The notes beneath the pieces are model-generated. The model was not told where the DNA came from. It saw nothing but the letters and a program-made list of their open reading frames with translations, and made no database searches. This document shows, in pieces, positions 17,160-25,872 of a stretch of DNA of 64,000 nucleotides (position 1 is the stretch's first letter; each line of letters starts with the position of its first letter). The translations under genes and the position numbers were made by a program. Origin of the DNA: Pseudomonadales bacterium (GTDB taxonomy: Bacteria; Pseudomonadota; Gammaproteobacteria; Pseudomonadales; Azotimanducaceae); contig JADHNI010000004.1 of assembly GCA_016779585.1 (NCBI GenBank), positions 1 through 64,000 on the forward strand. The letters run 5' to 3'.

Positions 17160-18038
17160 AAATCCCTGTTCCTGGAAGAAACCACCATTGGCTACCAGAT
17201 GGCTGGGCTTGCCGTGCTCTCTGTCATTCTGATGTTTGTTGATCATGTGACTGACTGGCTCGATGAATCTCGAGCTGCCATGACGGTTGCCGTGACTCCG
17301 GTTGTTGTCATCGCCGATCTTCCAAACCGAAGTGCACGTGGTCTGACGGAGATGCTGGCTTCCCGCGAAGACCTGCGCCGCCGGATTACCGAGCTGGAAA
17401 GTGAGCTGACCCTGTTCAAGGTCAAGACGGAAAAGATGGCCGCTCTGACAGCTGAGAATAATCGTTTGCGTGATCTTCTGGGATCAGCGGCGAAACTTCA
17501 GGACAACGTACTGGTTGCGGAGTTGATTGGTGTGAACCCGGACCCTGAAGTTCAGGAAGTTGTGATTGACAAGGGTGTCCTGGATGACGTTTTCATTGGG
17601 CAGCCAGTCCTGGATTCCCGTGGTCTCATGGGGCAGGTAGTTGACGTCAGTCGGTATACCAGCAGGGTCCTCCTGATCAGTGACCAGGAACATTCAGTAC
17701 CCGTACAGGTGCTCAGGAGTAACCTTCGCCTGATCGCCCAGGGTACCGGTCTTGACCAGAAACTCGAGCTGCAGCATGTGAACTCCACGGCGGATATTCG
17801 TGTTGGTGATCAGCTTTTGTCTTCGGGATTGGGTAACCGATTCCCTGTTGGCTATCCCGTGGGCGTCGTCGACCGGGTCAAACATGAGCCTGGGAAACCC
17901 TTTGCTGTAGTTACTGCGTCGCCGAGTGCCCAGCTGGATCGTTCCCGTCACGTGCTTTTGGTGTTTACGGAAAGCAGAACACCGGAAGAAGCTACAGCAT
18001 TCACTTCTGGCAGGTCGGATGGAAAGAGTGGCAGATAA
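17157..18038 (+). CDS. mreC: Rod-shape protein MreC, apparent ATC start
   Basis: A bitopic inner-membrane protein that activates the RodA-PBP2 elongation complex through its periplasmic beta domains. From the ATC it has 293 residues: a short cytoplasmic tail beginning xKSLFLEETTIGYQ, a membrane segment (MAGLAVLSVILMFVDH), a coiled coil about residues 65-105 (REDLRRRITELESEL...LTAENNRLRDLLG), then the MreC beta domains (VLDSRGLMGQV, QGTGLDQKLELQHV, GLGNRFPVGYPVG). The xKSLF tail matches the MKxLF-like start of the family, which supports initiation at 17157 rather than ATG 17199. mreD overlaps its last 20 bases. Confidence 0.93.
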   Translation: MKSLFLEETTIGYQMAGLAVLSVILMFVDHVTDWLDESRAAMTVAVTPVVVIADLPNRSARGLTEMLASREDLRRRITELESELTLFKVKTEKMAALTAENNRLRDLLGSAAKLQDNVLVAELIGVNPDPEVQEVVIDKGVLDDVFIGQPVLDSRGLMGQVVDVSRYTSRVLLISDQEHSVPVQVLRSNLRLIAQGTGLDQKLELQHVNSTADIRVGDQLLSSGLGNRFPVGYPVGVVDRVKHEPGKPFAVVTASPSAQLDRSRHVLLVFTESRTPEEATAFTSGRSDGKSGR

Positions 18039-18528
18039 TCCTTTGGCTGGTATGACTGTGATAGTCGTGACAGTGATTGCAGGCATGGTGCTTGCGGTCT
18101 TACCCATGCCTGATTTTGTTCCTCCCGAGCTGGGGTTCCTCAGGCCGGACTGGGTCGCGATGGTGCTTGTGTACTGGCTTATCGCGTTGCCACACCGGGT
18201 CGGTATTCTCAGCGCCTGGGCAACCGGTCTCATCGTCGATGTCTTGCTTGGCAGTCTCCTCGGGCAGCATGCCCTGGCGTACGTGATAATCGCTTATATC
18301 GCCTTAAATCTTTACCAGCGGCTCCGGATGTTCACGGTCTGGCAGCAGGCGTTGGTGCTGTTTGCGCTGCTTGGTCTGAACCAGTTGATCAACTTCTGGA
18401 TTGAAAATATCGCCGGAGACGCTGAGTGGCGCATGTGGTATCTCATGCCGGCGCTCGCAGGTGCATTTCTCTGGCCCTGGGTATTCCTTCTCTTGCGTGT
18501 GCTCAGAAGAAGGCTGGCTGTGACATGA
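18019..18528 (+). CDS. mreD: Rod-shape protein MreD
   Basis: 169 residues with about five membrane segments, of the usual MreD size. It works with MreC in the elongasome. Recognisable parts are FVPPELGFLRPDWVAMVLVYWLIALPHR and GLIVDVLLGSLLGQHALAY, the central MreD signature. The chosen ATG has CAGGTCGG just upstream and lies inside the end of mreC; an upstream open stretch is only the shadow of mreC. Its TGA overlaps the maf ATG. Confidence 0.95.
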   Translation: MERVADNPLAGMTVIVVTVIAGMVLAVLPMPDFVPPELGFLRPDWVAMVLVYWLIALPHRVGILSAWATGLIVDVLLGSLLGQHALAYVIIAYIALNLYQRLRMFTVWQQALVLFALLGLNQLINFWIENIAGDAEWRMWYLMPALAGAFLWPWVFLLLRVLRRRLAVT

Positions 18529-19142
18529 GCAGGCCCCTGATTCTCGCCAGCGGTTCGCCCCGTCGAAAGCAGTTGCTCTCGCAACTCGGTCTGACTTTTG
18601 ACGTCAGGGTATCGGATATCGATGAGACGCCCTTCAACGCGGAATCACCGGTGGATTACGTGGAACGCCTTTCCCGGGAAAAAGCTGCCAGCATATCCAG
18701 CCAGGTAGATCGTGAAACCATTGTGCTGGCGGCGGATACCACAGTTGTGCTGGAGGGGAACATCCTGGGAAAACCGGAATCCAAGGAACATGGTGTCAAT
18801 ATGTTGATGGCGCTGTCGGATACCTCGCACCTGGTACTGACCGGCGTCAGTGTAACGGGTGGTAACAGGTTCTGTACCCTGACTGTTGAGACGGAGGTGA
18901 AGTTCAGGAAGCTGACCAGAAGAGAAGTGCTTTGGTATTGGGACACCGGCGAACCGCAGGACAAGGCTGGCAGTTATGGGCTGCAGGGTATCGGTGCAGC
19001 GTTTGTCGAGAGCCTTTCGGGCAGTTATAGCAATGTTATAGGGTTGCCCCTCAGTGAAACGATAGACCTGTTACGAGGCTTTGGTGTGGCCTGCCTCGGC
19101 CAGGAAGAATTTGAAGTAGATGTAAGGCAGTCGAATGGCTGA
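18525..19142 (+). CDS. maf: Maf nucleotide pyrophosphatase (YhdE type)
   Basis: It hydrolyses dTTP/UTP and modified nucleotides as a house-cleaning enzyme and has been linked to septum control. 205 residues with LILASGSPRRKQLL at the N-terminus, the acidic AADTTVVLEGNILGKPE block and DKAGSYGLQGIGAAFVESLSGSYSNVIGLPL. This is the Maf-I class that follows mreD in many gammaproteobacteria. It begins in the mreD stop (ATGA) and overlaps rng by 8 bases. Confidence 0.96.
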   Translation: MSRPLILASGSPRRKQLLSQLGLTFDVRVSDIDETPFNAESPVDYVERLSREKAASISSQVDRETIVLAADTTVVLEGNILGKPESKEHGVNMLMALSDTSHLVLTGVSVTGGNRFCTLTVETEVKFRKLTRREVLWYWDTGEPQDKAGSYGLQGIGAAFVESLSGSYSNVIGLPLSETIDLLRGFGVACLGQEEFEVDVRQSNG

Positions 19143-20622
19143 AGAGATTTTTATTAATGTAGCGCGTAGCGAAACCCGCGTGGGAGTTGTAGAGCAGGGT
19201 CTTTTGCAGGAGGTTTTTATCGAGCGGGGTGATGCCCCCAGCACGGTTGGCAATATGTACAAGGGCAAGGTTGTGCGTATCTTACCCGGCATGCAGAGTG
19301 CGTTCCTGGATATCGGTCAGGAAAAAGCTGCATTTATGCATGTCACTGACCTGATTGACGGGCACGATATGTTCGATAGTTCACCGAAAGAGGAGCACCC
19401 GGCTATCAGCGACCTGCTGCATGACGGCCAGGAGTTGATGGTGCAGGTGACCAAGGAGCCCATTGGCACCAAGGGTGCCCGGATTACCAGCAACATGTCG
19501 ATGGCCGGTCGATATCTGGTTTACCTGCCTGGCAGCAGGCATATCGGGATATCACAGAAGATAGAAGATGAGAAGGAGTGTGGTCGCCTGCGCGAGATTC
19601 TGGAGTCAATAGCGGAACCTGATGAAGGCTTTATTGTTCGCACTGCAGCTGAGAATGCGAGCGAAGATGACATCATCAAGGACGCCGGATACCTGAGGAC
19701 CAAGTGGCAGTCAGTAAAGGAATCAGCCTCCGAGGCGAGGAGTCCCTCTCTGGTTTATGAAGACCTGCCGCTGCCGCTCAGGGTAATGCGGGACATTATC
19801 AATAATGAAACCACCAGCATTCGTGTCGATGATCTCGAGACTCACGGCATCATGCAGAGATTCCTGGCTGACTATATTCCGGAAAAGCTCAAGTGCCTGG
19901 ATGCTGCGTCTCGTGGCGAGAATCTGTTCGACCTGCACCAGCTAGACGACCAGATTGAAGCGGCGCTTGATCGAAAGGTCCCTCTTAAATCTGGGGGATA
20001 CCTGATCATTGACCAGACCGAAGCCATGACGACTGTTGACGTTAATACCGGTGCATTTGTCGGTCGCAAAGACCTTGAGGAAACAATTTACCGTACCAAC
20101 CTTGAAGCCGCAGCTGCTATTCCGAGACAGCTTCGGCTGAGAAACATCGGCGGCATCGTCATCATCGACTTTATTGACATGATCAATGACGAACACAAGA
20201 GACAGGTGCTACGAATGCTGGAGAAGGGTCAGGCGTCTGATCGGGTGAAGTGCAACATCACGCAGATTTCAGAGCTGGGTCTGGTGGAGATGACGCGAAA
20301 GCGATCCTACGGCAGCCTGCTGAAGATGATGTGTGAACCCTGTGAAGTTTGTGACGGTCGAGGTTTCATCAAATCCGCCGAGTCCGTTTGCCTCGAGATA
20401 TTCAAGGAGATCCAGCGTATGGCCGACCAGGTGGTCGGCAAACAATGCCTGATTATGGCTTCACAAGCGGTAGTTGATCGATTGATTGATGAACAGGCGG
20501 ACAATGTTCGGGAACTTGCCCGTTTGCTGGAGACCTCCATTGCCTACCAGGTGGAACCGGGTTACACGCAGGAGCAATACGATATTGTGGTTTCGATCGC
20601 CGAACGGGCCCAGGCAAGATAA
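19135..20622 (+). CDS. rng: Ribonuclease G
   Basis: A single-strand endoribonuclease that matures the 5' end of 16S rRNA and takes part in mRNA decay. 495 residues, RNase G length without the long RNase E tail. An S1 domain near the N-terminus (NMYKGKVVRILPGMQSAFLDIG, EKAAFMHVTDL) is followed by the catalytic core with VDVNTGAFVG and IVIIDFIDM, and the zinc link CEPCEVCDGRG. yhdP starts on the next base after its stop. Confidence 0.97.
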   Translation: MAEEIFINVARSETRVGVVEQGLLQEVFIERGDAPSTVGNMYKGKVVRILPGMQSAFLDIGQEKAAFMHVTDLIDGHDMFDSSPKEEHPAISDLLHDGQELMVQVTKEPIGTKGARITSNMSMAGRYLVYLPGSRHIGISQKIEDEKECGRLREILESIAEPDEGFIVRTAAENASEDDIIKDAGYLRTKWQSVKESASEARSPSLVYEDLPLPLRVMRDIINNETTSIRVDDLETHGIMQRFLADYIPEKLKCLDAASRGENLFDLHQLDDQIEAALDRKVPLKSGGYLIIDQTEAMTTVDVNTGAFVGRKDLEETIYRTNLEAAAAIPRQLRLRNIGGIVIIDFIDMINDEHKRQVLRMLEKGQASDRVKCNITQISELGLVEMTRKRSYGSLLKMMCEPCEVCDGRGFIKSAESVCLEIFKEIQRMADQVVGKQCLIMASQAVVDRLIDEQADNVRELARLLETSIAYQVEPGYTQEQYDIVVSIAERAQAR

Positions 20623-23600
20623 GTGATTATTCGAATCACACAGGGATTCTTAAAGAGTGCCTGGTGGTGTGTTCTGGTTTTCCTGGTGCTTGTTGCGCTC
20701 TACCTGTCTGTAGGACGTCTCGTTACGTTATCTGTTTCAAGCTACCAGGAACGTATTGAGCAGTTCCTTCGTGATAACGGCCTGCAGTATGTCCACATTG
20801 GTGAGTTGAGTGGCGGCTGGCGAGTGCACGATCCAAGCCTGGATATCGTCAACCTGGTTGTCCAGCCGGATGATGAACCAGCCATTGTTATTTCGCGCGT
20901 GACGCTGCGACTTGACTCGCTGCGCAGCCTCCTTAACCAGAGACCCATTATCAAAGAGATCGATATCTCAGGTTTGAGGCTCGCCGTGGAACGAGACGAA
21001 CAGCGAGTGTGGATTCGCGGATTCGAAGCGGGAGAGGGTGACTTCGATCTGGAGTACATTCTCGACTCCGTGCCGCATCTTGAGCAGCTCAGGCTGGATA
21101 ACATCCACATCGATTTTGTCGGACCGAAACGGACATTGCAGCTGGTATCTGAACCGGGAAATCCCTGGCTGATCAATGCCCAGGAAGATATCAAACACCT
21201 GCAGTTGCCGTTGCTGCTGGAGTATCCGTTAGCTGATGGCAGCGTAGAGTCAAGTCGAGTCAGTATCGTCGGTTATTACGAGGGGGATTACCGGGATCCC
21301 TCATTTCATGCTGAACTTTTTCTTGATGTACCGCAGCTGGAAATCGAAGATTTCCTGCCCACCGTTTATCTTGGCGGGAAAGCGCTTGAGTCCGCGTTTC
21401 TGGAAAGCAAGATCTGGATGAAACTGGAACCGGAACTTGTCGATGTGGTTGGCGAGATACGTTTGCGAGACGTCAGGGTAGAGCAGGTGGCGGCAACCGC
21501 TATTGACCAACTGGAAGGTTCGTTTCGTTTTACAGGGCCTGAACTGACCCGTGGTGTGGCACGCATTCCCGAGCTGGCACTTAAGAACGCAGGCTACGAG
21601 TTCAGCCTCAGGAATATCGACCTGGCGCTTGATCTGTCCGGCTCGAAGCTGCTGGCGGGTAAGGTTGATTCAATTGATGTTGGCGAGGTCACGGAATTGT
21701 TGTCGTTTCTCGCTAGTCGCTCACTGGTACCCGAACGCCTGGGTAATGCCCTGTCCGCCGTCTCACCGGCTGGGGAATTGCAGGACATTGTGTTTTTCGC
21801 TGACCTGGAACGCAATCGACCCAAACTGGTTGGGCAGCTCCGCGACTTTTCCATGGACGCATTTCGGGGTGTGCCTGAGATCAATACTGTTCACGGCTTC
21901 ATATCAGCGGAGCCGGATCGAGGATATCTCGATATTGATAACGATGCTTTCAAGATGAATTTCACCAATCTGTTTACCGAAGCCTGGCAGTTTGATTCAG
22001 GCCGTGGAAGAGTTGCCTACCGTGTAGAAGACGGAAGTTTCAAGGTAACGAGCGGGTTAATCGAGTTGCTGTACGGGGATCTTTCTGCGTTTGGCAAGTT
22101 ATCCCTGAATCTTCCCGGCAAACCTGAGGAGCAAACCTGGGGACTGACCATTGGCGTTCAGAATGCCCGGTTGCTGGATGCCTACCGTTATGTTCCGAAC
22201 ACCATTCCTGATGATCTTCTGGCATGGCTTAAGCGCGCTATCATTGATGGCACGGGGCGTGAAAGCGGTATCACCATTCACGGCGCTCTGGCGAAGCGTG
22301 TCCCGGGTGCCTGGAAAACCCATGACCTGTTCTTCTCTGTAGAAGATACCGTCATGTCTTATGACCCGCTTTGGCCTGAGATCAGTGACCTTGCCGGTAC
22401 CGTCCATGTAAACAGCTATTTTGTGCAGGGAGAAAACGTCAAAGGACGTGTTTACGACACCCAGGTGCCTTCTGCGAGTCTTTATGTGCCCATCAGTGCT
22501 GACAACAAGGCAGATACGATTCTGGTCAGTGCAAAAGCCGAAGGTCCTTTTGCTGACGGTATCCGGGCGTTGAATGAAACACCGCTATCTGACATCACCT
22601 CAGCCATGGCGAGTTCCTGGAGTGGTACGGGCGAGATAATCTCAGACCTGGAACTCAATGTACCGGTTGGAAATCGCGCCGGCGAAGATGTGGGTATCGA
22701 CCTGCATGTCAGTCTTGAGGACAACGATCTCAATATGGCTGACTATGATCTCTTTGTTAGTGGTCTGAGCGGTGAGATGACCTATCGCAATGAGGACGGA
22801 TTACAGTCTGGTACATTCACTGGCACCGTTTTCAATGAACCGCTGGAGGGCACTATTCAAACCTCGGTGGATGGTGACAGCGGCGAGGTCGTTGTCACCA
22901 TTGAAGGAGCGATTGCAGCATCGGATCTCTATGCGTGGTCAGATCAGCTCCTGCTTTCCCGTGCCGAAGGCACGCTCGCTTACCTGGCTGAGGTGCATGT
23001 GCCCTATGGAGGCGACCGCGATGAAATATACATCGAGGCCACTTCAGATCTCGCCGGGATAGTGGTCGACCTGCCTGAGCCCCTGGCGAAGCCAGATCGG
23101 AATTCGAAACATGAGTTTCAGTATGTACAGACTTTTACCGACTCCGGGTTTCGCATCGCGACAGAGCTGGACGATGACATCAGTGCGTCGTTGAAAATAG
23201 AGGACGGGCTGGTGGTCGGCGGTCGTATTCATTTTGGCGAAGAAACTTTTGGTGCGGTGACCTATGACGCCATAAGAATGACGGGGTACCTGCCATTTCT
23301 TTCCTTCGAAGACTGGATGACGACGACAGAAGAGCTCGCTGCGATGACAGATGTTTCCCTGGAAGACGAGATTTCTGAAAGGGTAGAGTCCGTCACGCTG
23401 AACATCGATGAACTCATGGTCTTCGATCTGCCACTGGAAGAAGTGGATATCGTCATGACCCGTGAAGACGCGTTATGGAAAGCGCACCTCAGAAACGCCA
23501 TGCTGGACGGTGAAGTCAGGATCCTTGATGAAGAGACTGCCCCTCTTGAAATTCACCTGAATCGCCTGAGTTTTGAAGGAGAAGGTGAAACAGATGACCC

Positions 23601-24630
23601 TTTCGGCGATGTGAACCCGCTCGAGATCACAGATGTTAACTTCAGCACGCGCCAGTTGCTGTTGGATGGTGAAGATTATGGCCAGTGGTCGTTCCGGTTC
23701 CGGACAGACGAGGAGATGGCCAGATTTGAAGACCTGGAGGCCACTGCCCTTGGTGTTGAAGTTGTGGCAGGCTCAGAAGTCGAGTGGCGCTTTGGTGAAA
23801 TCGGACATGAAAGCAGATTCCGGGGAGATTTCCAGATTGATGATCTGGCAGAGGCACTACGGCGATTTGGTTTCGCATCAAGTATTGAAGGTGAAGGACT
23901 AAAAATCTCCTCGGACGTGGCCTGGCAGGGTTCCCCCGCGATGGTTGACGTTAATGCTCTCAGTGGTACCGTCGAAATTCACGAGGGCAAGGGGCGCTTC
24001 GTCCAGGCAGAAGCCGGCGGTGCGCTCAAGCTTCTGGGTGTCTTTGACTTTGCATCGCTGGCGCGGCGCTTTCGACTGGATTTCTCTGATGTCGTTGAAA
24101 AAGGGTTTGAGTTCTCCGATATCAGTGGTGTTACCCGGTTTAATCAGGGAGAAGTTGATGTCAAAGAATCGATTGTAATTGATGGCAGCAGTGGCAGATT
24201 CAAGGTCGGTGGGAGTGTAGACCTGAACAGCGGTACCCTGGATAACGATATGATCGTAACGTTACCCGTGGGTAACACCTTGCCCTGGTATGCGGCCTAT
24301 AGTGCCATAGCAACAGGTCCGCTTGCCGGTGCGACGGTCATGCTGGCGCAGAAAGTTTTCGAAAGCCAGATCGATCAGTTCAGCAGTGCGAAGTACAAGA
24401 TCACCGGTACCATAGAACACCCTGAGATAGAGTTTGTTGCGATTTTTGATGACAAGATTCGGGAAACCCAAACCGGTGAGCAGGCGATTGAGGAGACCGG
24501 TGCTGCTCCGGCACCCGAAGTAGAGCCTGGTGAACAAAGTTCGCGTTGCACTCCTGCAGCTGGTCAGCAGCCAGCGGATCGAAATCAATCTTCCTCGAGT
24601 CGCCGCCTTGTCGGAGCGAGCTGTTTCTGA
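20623..24630 (+). CDS. yhdP: YhdP family AsmA-like lipid transport protein
   Basis: A very large inner-membrane-anchored periplasmic protein that, in E. coli, carries phospholipid to the outer membrane together with TamB and YdbH. 1335 residues from a GTG that abuts the rng stop. One N-terminal membrane helix (WWCVLVFLVLVALYL) is followed by a long beta-rich region, then the conserved C-terminal part (GRFVQAEAGGALKLLGVFDFASLARR, VGGSVDLNSGTLDNDMIVTLPV). The last 33 codons (SSRCTPAAGQ onward) lie in the nit gene in another frame, an unusually long 101-base overlap; this tail is low in conserved character. Confidence 0.94.
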   Translation: MIIRITQGFLKSAWWCVLVFLVLVALYLSVGRLVTLSVSSYQERIEQFLRDNGLQYVHIGELSGGWRVHDPSLDIVNLVVQPDDEPAIVISRVTLRLDSLRSLLNQRPIIKEIDISGLRLAVERDEQRVWIRGFEAGEGDFDLEYILDSVPHLEQLRLDNIHIDFVGPKRTLQLVSEPGNPWLINAQEDIKHLQLPLLLEYPLADGSVESSRVSIVGYYEGDYRDPSFHAELFLDVPQLEIEDFLPTVYLGGKALESAFLESKIWMKLEPELVDVVGEIRLRDVRVEQVAATAIDQLEGSFRFTGPELTRGVARIPELALKNAGYEFSLRNIDLALDLSGSKLLAGKVDSIDVGEVTELLSFLASRSLVPERLGNALSAVSPAGELQDIVFFADLERNRPKLVGQLRDFSMDAFRGVPEINTVHGFISAEPDRGYLDIDNDAFKMNFTNLFTEAWQFDSGRGRVAYRVEDGSFKVTSGLIELLYGDLSAFGKLSLNLPGKPEEQTWGLTIGVQNARLLDAYRYVPNTIPDDLLAWLKRAIIDGTGRESGITIHGALAKRVPGAWKTHDLFFSVEDTVMSYDPLWPEISDLAGTVHVNSYFVQGENVKGRVYDTQVPSASLYVPISADNKADTILVSAKAEGPFADGIRALNETPLSDITSAMASSWSGTGEIISDLELNVPVGNRAGEDVGIDLHVSLEDNDLNMADYDLFVSGLSGEMTYRNEDGLQSGTFTGTVFNEPLEGTIQTSVDGDSGEVVVTIEGAIAASDLYAWSDQLLLSRAEGTLAYLAEVHVPYGGDRDEIYIEATSDLAGIVVDLPEPLAKPDRNSKHEFQYVQTFTDSGFRIATELDDDISASLKIEDGLVVGGRIHFGEETFGAVTYDAIRMTGYLPFLSFEDWMTTTEELAAMTDVSLEDEISERVESVTLNIDELMVFDLPLEEVDIVMTREDALWKAHLRNAMLDGEVRILDEETAPLEIHLNRLSFEGEGETDDPFGDVNPLEITDVNFSTRQLLLDGEDYGQWSFRFRTDEEMARFEDLEATALGVEVVAGSEVEWRFGEIGHESRFRGDFQIDDLAEALRRFGFASSIEGEGLKISSDVAWQGSPAMVDVNALSGTVEIHEGKGRFVQAEAGGALKLLGVFDFASLARRFRLDFSDVVEKGFEFSDISGVTRFNQGEVDVKESIVIDGSSGRFKVGGSVDLNSGTLDNDMIVTLPVGNTLPWYAAYSAIATGPLAGATVMLAQKVFESQIDQFSSAKYKITGTIEHPEIEFVAIFDDKIRETQTGEQAIEETGAAPAPEVEPGEQSSRCTPAAGQQPADRNQSSSSRRLVGASCF

Positions 24631-25375
24631 AGGTGCTGAGGCTCTATTCCTGCCGGAGAATTTCGCTGCGCTGGCACATCCCAATCCAAGGGAAATCGGT
24701 GAGCAGGAATGTAACAGTAACGGCCCGATTCGCACTTTCCTGTCGGAGCTCGCTCGATCCAGCCAGTGCTGGGTCTTTGCCGGAACCTGTCCGGTTGCCG
24801 AGACGCCTGATGGACATATAGTTACAGGTAATCGTGTTCGTGCCGCATCGCTGGTGCTGAACCCTTCTGGCCAGGAAGTTGCGCGCTATGACAAGATCCA
24901 CATGTTTGACGTCGATGTCGAAGATAATCATAGACGTTACCGAGAATCGGATATGTTCGAGCCCGGGAATGAACCGGTGACCGTGGATACACCATTCGGT
25001 CGCGTTGGCCTTTCGGTCTGCTACGACCTTCGATTCCCTGAGCTTTATCGAGAGCTGTTTCTTCGGCACGCAGATTTCATTTCCGTACCTTCGGCATTTA
25101 CAGTTACCACAGGTGAGGCTCACTTCCGGCTCCTGATGCGGGCGCGTGCCGTTGAGAACTGTTGCTACACAATTGCTGCCTGCCAGGGCGGGATTCATGA
25201 CTCGGGGCGCCAGACCTATGGGCATACCATGGTGTGTGACCCCTGGGGCGAAGTGGTTGGAGAGCTCGGCGAGGGTGAAGAACTGTTGATTATCGACATC
25301 GATACCGCTTTGCAGGCCCGGTTGCGCGAAGAAATGCCATTCAGGCAGCAGCTCAGGCTATTGCCCTCGGATTAG
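24530..25375 (+). CDS. Nitrilase-family amidase (Nit1/NIT-like, probable deaminated glutathione amidase)
   Basis: A 281-residue carbon-nitrogen hydrolase. The triad is visible: Glu in LFLPENFAAL, Lys in YDKIHMFDVDV and Cys in SVCYDLRFPELYRELF. The CYDLRFPELYR signature matches the NIT1 branch, which repairs deaminated glutathione. It starts at GTG with VRVALLQLVSS, the normal N-terminus of the family, so the 101-base overlap with yhdP is real on this side. Its TAG overlaps the TAA of darP in TTAG. In Pseudomonas tldD follows here; it is absent. Confidence 0.93.
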   Translation: MNKVRVALLQLVSSQRIEINLPRVAALSERAVSEGAEALFLPENFAALAHPNPREIGEQECNSNGPIRTFLSELARSSQCWVFAGTCPVAETPDGHIVTGNRVRAASLVLNPSGQEVARYDKIHMFDVDVEDNHRRYRESDMFEPGNEPVTVDTPFGRVGLSVCYDLRFPELYRELFLRHADFISVPSAFTVTTGEAHFRLLMRARAVENCCYTIAACQGGIHDSGRQTYGHTMVCDPWGEVVGELGEGEELLIIDIDTALQARLREEMPFRQQLRLLPSD

Positions 25376-25872
25376 TCAGTTTCGGCCTGGTTTTTCAGGA
25401 ATTGGAACAGTTTTCTGAACTGGGCTTTTCGATCCGGATTTGTCAGAGTTTCCTGCTGCGCCTGGCGGATATGATGACGCAGCTGCTGTCTGTCTGTTTG
25501 CGGGTACAGCGAGAGAAACTCGTTCATGGCGTCCGGGTCACCATCTATCAGCCGTTCTCGCCATGTTTCCAGCTGATGAAATTTCTGTACGTGAACTGCA
25601 CTGCTGGCATCCATTTCATCCACTACCGCCTGTATAGGTGTGACATCGATCCTGGACAACAACTTTGCCGCATATTGCAGCTGACGTTTTCGGGCGTTGC
25701 CCTTGGTGATTTTCTTGGCTGACAGTATTGCCTCTTTGATGCCGGGGTCATCTATAGCATCCAGCTGTTCTGCGGATAATTCTGACAGCTTTTGCGCCAG
25801 GTCTTTGAGTGCCTGCATATCACGTTTACGTTGTGACTTGCTGGGACCTTCAATTTCTTCTTCTGCGGTCAT
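25372..25872 (-). CDS. darP: Ribosome-associated protein YjgA / DarP (DUF615)
   Basis: In E. coli this binds late 50S precursors and helps mature the peptidyl-transferase centre. 166 residues, highly charged, with the DUF615 pattern PSKSQRKRDMQALKDLAQKLSELS, KITKGNARKRQLQYAAKLL and FRKLFQFLKNQ near the end. It starts within the mgtE stop (ATGA), so it is translated as the last gene of the minus-strand run. The pmbA/tldE neighbour usual in relatives is missing. Confidence 0.95.
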   Translation of the reverse strand: MTAEEEIEGPSKSQRKRDMQALKDLAQKLSELSAEQLDAIDDPGIKEAILSAKKITKGNARKRQLQYAAKLLSRIDVTPIQAVVDEMDASSAVHVQKFHQLETWRERLIDGDPDAMNEFLSLYPQTDRQQLRHHIRQAQQETLTNPDRKAQFRKLFQFLKNQAETD

